Assembly (NCBI GenBank): GCA_029465975.1
Contig: CM055747.1
Span: 16,531,783-16,595,782 of the forward strand
Direction: 5' to 3'
Source: Dallia pectoralis
Lineage: Eukaryota; Chordata; Actinopteri; Esociformes; Umbridae
Length of the DNA: 64,000 nucleotides
The position numbers and the translations under genes were made by a program. How positions within the stretch are numbered: the stretch's first letter is position 1; each line of letters begins with the position of its first letter. Below are positions 61,314-64,000 of the stretch, one piece after another. The notes beneath the pieces were generated by a model. That model did not search any database and was not told the origin of the DNA. It saw only the letters and a list, made by a program, of their open reading frames with translations.

Positions 61314-63093
61314 TAAAATTATTGCAGTCTAGATGTGTAAAGTTGGTAGAAATCTAATCAGAGACACCTGGCTGCAACTGAAGCAAAAGGTCGTTCTACA
61401 TAAGTTAAATTGTAAAATGCCCTATTGAAAACTATCTAAACAAAACCTGTGATATTGTGGTGTGTAAATAAAAACTGCATCAGATACTACGCCTCTTCAG
61501 CCTGTAAGGCAACAAAAGGTAAACAAAAAGGGCAGTGACTTTCTATGCCCATTGTAAATCAGGGCCACCCGCTATGAATCAAACTACAATTTCCAGTCCA
61601 GTCATCCAGCCCAATAGTGACCCTTTAAAGCATTTTCTATTCAGTTACTTTACAGTAGTGCAGCTGTCACTAATATCCACCTATTTGTATCCATTAGAGG
61701 GACGTTCTATTGGCAACCCATCGATGTGCTTCGTCTGGTTTGGTGGATTAAGGCTGTTTCTGTCGGTTTCCATTAGACCGGGCCTTTTCAACCATCTGCC
61801 CTGATAGGTGTAACTGATGTGTAGATTCAGTTACACCTATTTACTCACAAATTGTCACAGTTATGAAATTGTTCATTTAAATGCACTTACTGGCATTTCA
61901 CGCTACAGTACGGTTCTTTAGAAGAACTCAAACTCAAACCAAGCCTTATGTTGGACTCGAAGACATCGAGGCCGTATTCTTTAAACATTGAAATGAAAAC
62001 CAGTAAAGCAATGTCATTATCTTATGTTTCTTACATTTTATTATCAGTTCAAGCTGTCACATTTAAGAAAAAAACCTGTTACACTGAATAATTATTTGCA
62101 TATCTTTAAATGGATGTTATCAAAATGGACACATAAAACCCCGGACAAATGCCATGAATGGATGAGAACATGACAAATCCCCATCTGATTCTGGGAGTAC
62201 AAATTACACCGCTATGTATCATATAAAGCACACAAACATGTCTCCCATTAGCATGTATAGCCTACACGCATGTTATCAGCTGTGTTACTAAACTTAGGCT
62301 CTAACAAGTTGAGCCAAAAACACATATTGGAATAGATTGATAAAACACCGCTTTTGTTACACACCAAGACGATAGTAGGTCAAGATATTTTTATTTTCAT
62401 ATGCTTTGTTTTAAACTTATCACATGGGCATGATTAATGATAAGTGAGAAACGATTCAAAAACAACTTCCTTTTCCCTTTGCACTGTAAATACTGCACGT
62501 CACTCCAACGCCCAGTGTGCTATGAACCATGAACACACCCAGCCAGGAAGTAAACAGTCACACGTAGTGGTCACCACGACAGTAGTGATGGAGATAAAAT
62601 AAACATGATGTCACATAAGGTCAAGTCATATACAGCAGTAACATTCAAACTGAGCCCATCATCCAATCTCCACAATAGAAAAAATACACCCCTAATTATT
62701 TTGCTATGTTTGTTCACTCTAGGAACCAGTTCCAAAAGATCATAACAATTCAAGTGTACAAGTTGGGAACTAAAGTAAAATAACAAAGTGGAGGACTAGA
62801 AAGCGAACGCGTAAACTATTCATCCAAGGCATAATACTCAGATTAAGCATATTAACTCCCTAGTCTAATTCTGGGTCCAGTCTATCTCAGCAAATACCAG
62901 AACAACTATTAAGACTGATCTCAGCAGGATGTAAAATGTACATAGTATATCAGAGTCACAACTGTATGTGCCTTAAATTAAACGAGTAATGCAAGGCAGT
63001 TGGTACAAATAGATATGGGGTTTATGGGTCGATGTGGAAAAGAGGAGTTTAGGTCAGGAGACAGTAAAAAAAATAGATGCAATGGAAATCTAC
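61314..63093. other. Intergenic unique sequence, no gene seen
   Basis: No recognised gene. Contains the perfect short inverted repeat listed next. Confidence 0.5.
61804..61840. repeat. Perfect 14-bp inverted repeat with 9-bp loop
   Basis: Arms ataggtgtaactga and tcagttacacctat, separated by tgtgtagat. Could fold as a hairpin; no function assigned. Confidence 0.85.
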
Positions 63094-63338
63094 GGTAAAC
63101 GCTGGTCTCCCTCTCCCGTGTAAAAGCTGGTCTCCCTCTCTCGTGTAAAAGCTGGTCTCCCTCTCTCGTGTAAAAGCTGGTCTCCCTCTCTCGTGTAAAA
63201 GCTGGTCTCCCTCTCTCGTGTAAAAGCTGGTCTCCCTCTCTCGTGTAAAAGCTGGTCTCCCTCTCCCGTGTAAAAGCTGGTCTCCCTCTCTCGTGTAAAA
63301 GCTGGTCTCCCTCTCTCGTGTAAAAGCTGGTCTCCCTC
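63094..63338. repeat. 25-bp minisatellite, about 10 copies
   Basis: Units contain aaaagctggtctccctctct plus cgtgt. Copies are almost identical apart from ctccc/ctctc. The 130-codon minus-strand frame is an artefact. Confidence 0.96.
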
Positions 63339-64000
63339 AACGTGTCAGAGTGAATGTGTGAAGGTAACACAGTGATGGATGAGCACGTGTGCTGTGAGCA
63401 GATGCTTGGAACATCTTTACCCTGTCAACATGGTGATATGATGCGTGGAGAGTAGACGCATCAGGACGGGAACACTAGTTAAGCGTCAACACCTGCAGCA
63501 TTACGTTGTAAACTTTCATTATTCATTTCAAGCCAATCAAGCGGAAATCACGGTGACACTCGTACGATGATGGACAAAAGTGTTCTGTGCAATTTAAAAC
63601 ATCAGTTTAACACCACAGGACAGTCAATACGTATGATGTCAACTGCTTATCAATTGCTTTCTAGTATTTATTTGCGCTATTGACGTTCATATAAGAATAC
63701 GGAATTGTAAGTCTGCAAATAAGCATTAGAGAATGACTTCGATTGATGAACATTAATATTAGTAGAATTCATCTGGTATCAAATGGTCTTACACGTTAAT
63801 AGTTAATGATTGTACTTTTCTTTTTCTAAAGTGACAGTGGATCACCATATATTTATCCCTCAAGTCCAAACAGGAAGCTCTAACAAAAAAACAGACGTTA
63901 GTTCATAATTTGATTACAATCATTTTTCTTTCTCCAGAAATTCAAAAATAGATCTATTTTCCATACTGCCACTCTGTTGCCTACAGGTGGACTTGTAGTT
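63339..64000. other. Intergenic unique sequence to window end, no gene seen
   Basis: Nothing recognised. Confidence 0.5.

Overview
The window looks like nuclear DNA of a teleost fish. It holds intron-containing vertebrate genes with GT-AG splice sites, many remnants of fish Tc1-like transposons, one teleost non-LTR retrotransposon, and a very heavy load of tandem repeats. By hand tally, minisatellites fill about 21-22 kb, roughly a third of the window. The Tc1 families resemble those I know from salmonid and pike genomes, but the species is not fixed by what I can see.

Three protein-coding genes can be supported. (1) The last five coding exons of an SLC8 Na+/Ca2+ exchanger lie at 7271-13411 (+). 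They run from the end of the second calcium-binding domain through the C-terminal membrane domain; the 5' part of the gene is probably left of the window. (2) A complete four-exon ppp1r14b, a phosphorylation-dependent PP1 inhibitor, lies at 39801-43735 (+). (3) A complete fkbp2, an ER-lumen FKBP-type prolyl isomerase, lies at 45919-47453 (-) with five coding exons and a probable upstream non-coding exon. ppp1r14b and fkbp2 converge tail to tail, as they do in the human 11q13 block (VEGFB-FKBP2-PPP1R14B-PLCB3). I found no vegfb or plcb3 here.

Layout: 1-7270, arrays and unique DNA, probably an intron of the exchanger; 7271-13411, exchanger exons separated by introns that are mostly tandem array; 13.4-39.8 kb, gene-free DNA with a dead LINE, a 2-kb 20-bp array, several Tc1-like remnants and MITEs; 39.8-47.9 kb, the ppp1r14b/fkbp2 pair; 48-64 kb, no gene recognised, with seven more minisatellites and a MITE inserted in one of them.

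Two patterns stand out. First, two minisatellites (1.5-2.5 kb and 27.6-28.6 kb) are tandem amplifications of short stretches of Tc1-like transposase coding sequence, with unamplified transposase sequence still attached at one edge. Second, many arrays carry splice-site-like motifs in every unit. At least one, and perhaps two, in the exchanger gene begin at an exon's 5' splice site with sequence resembling the junction itself, as if the array grew from the splice donor. Almost all long open reading frames here are repeat artefacts and are not listed as genes.
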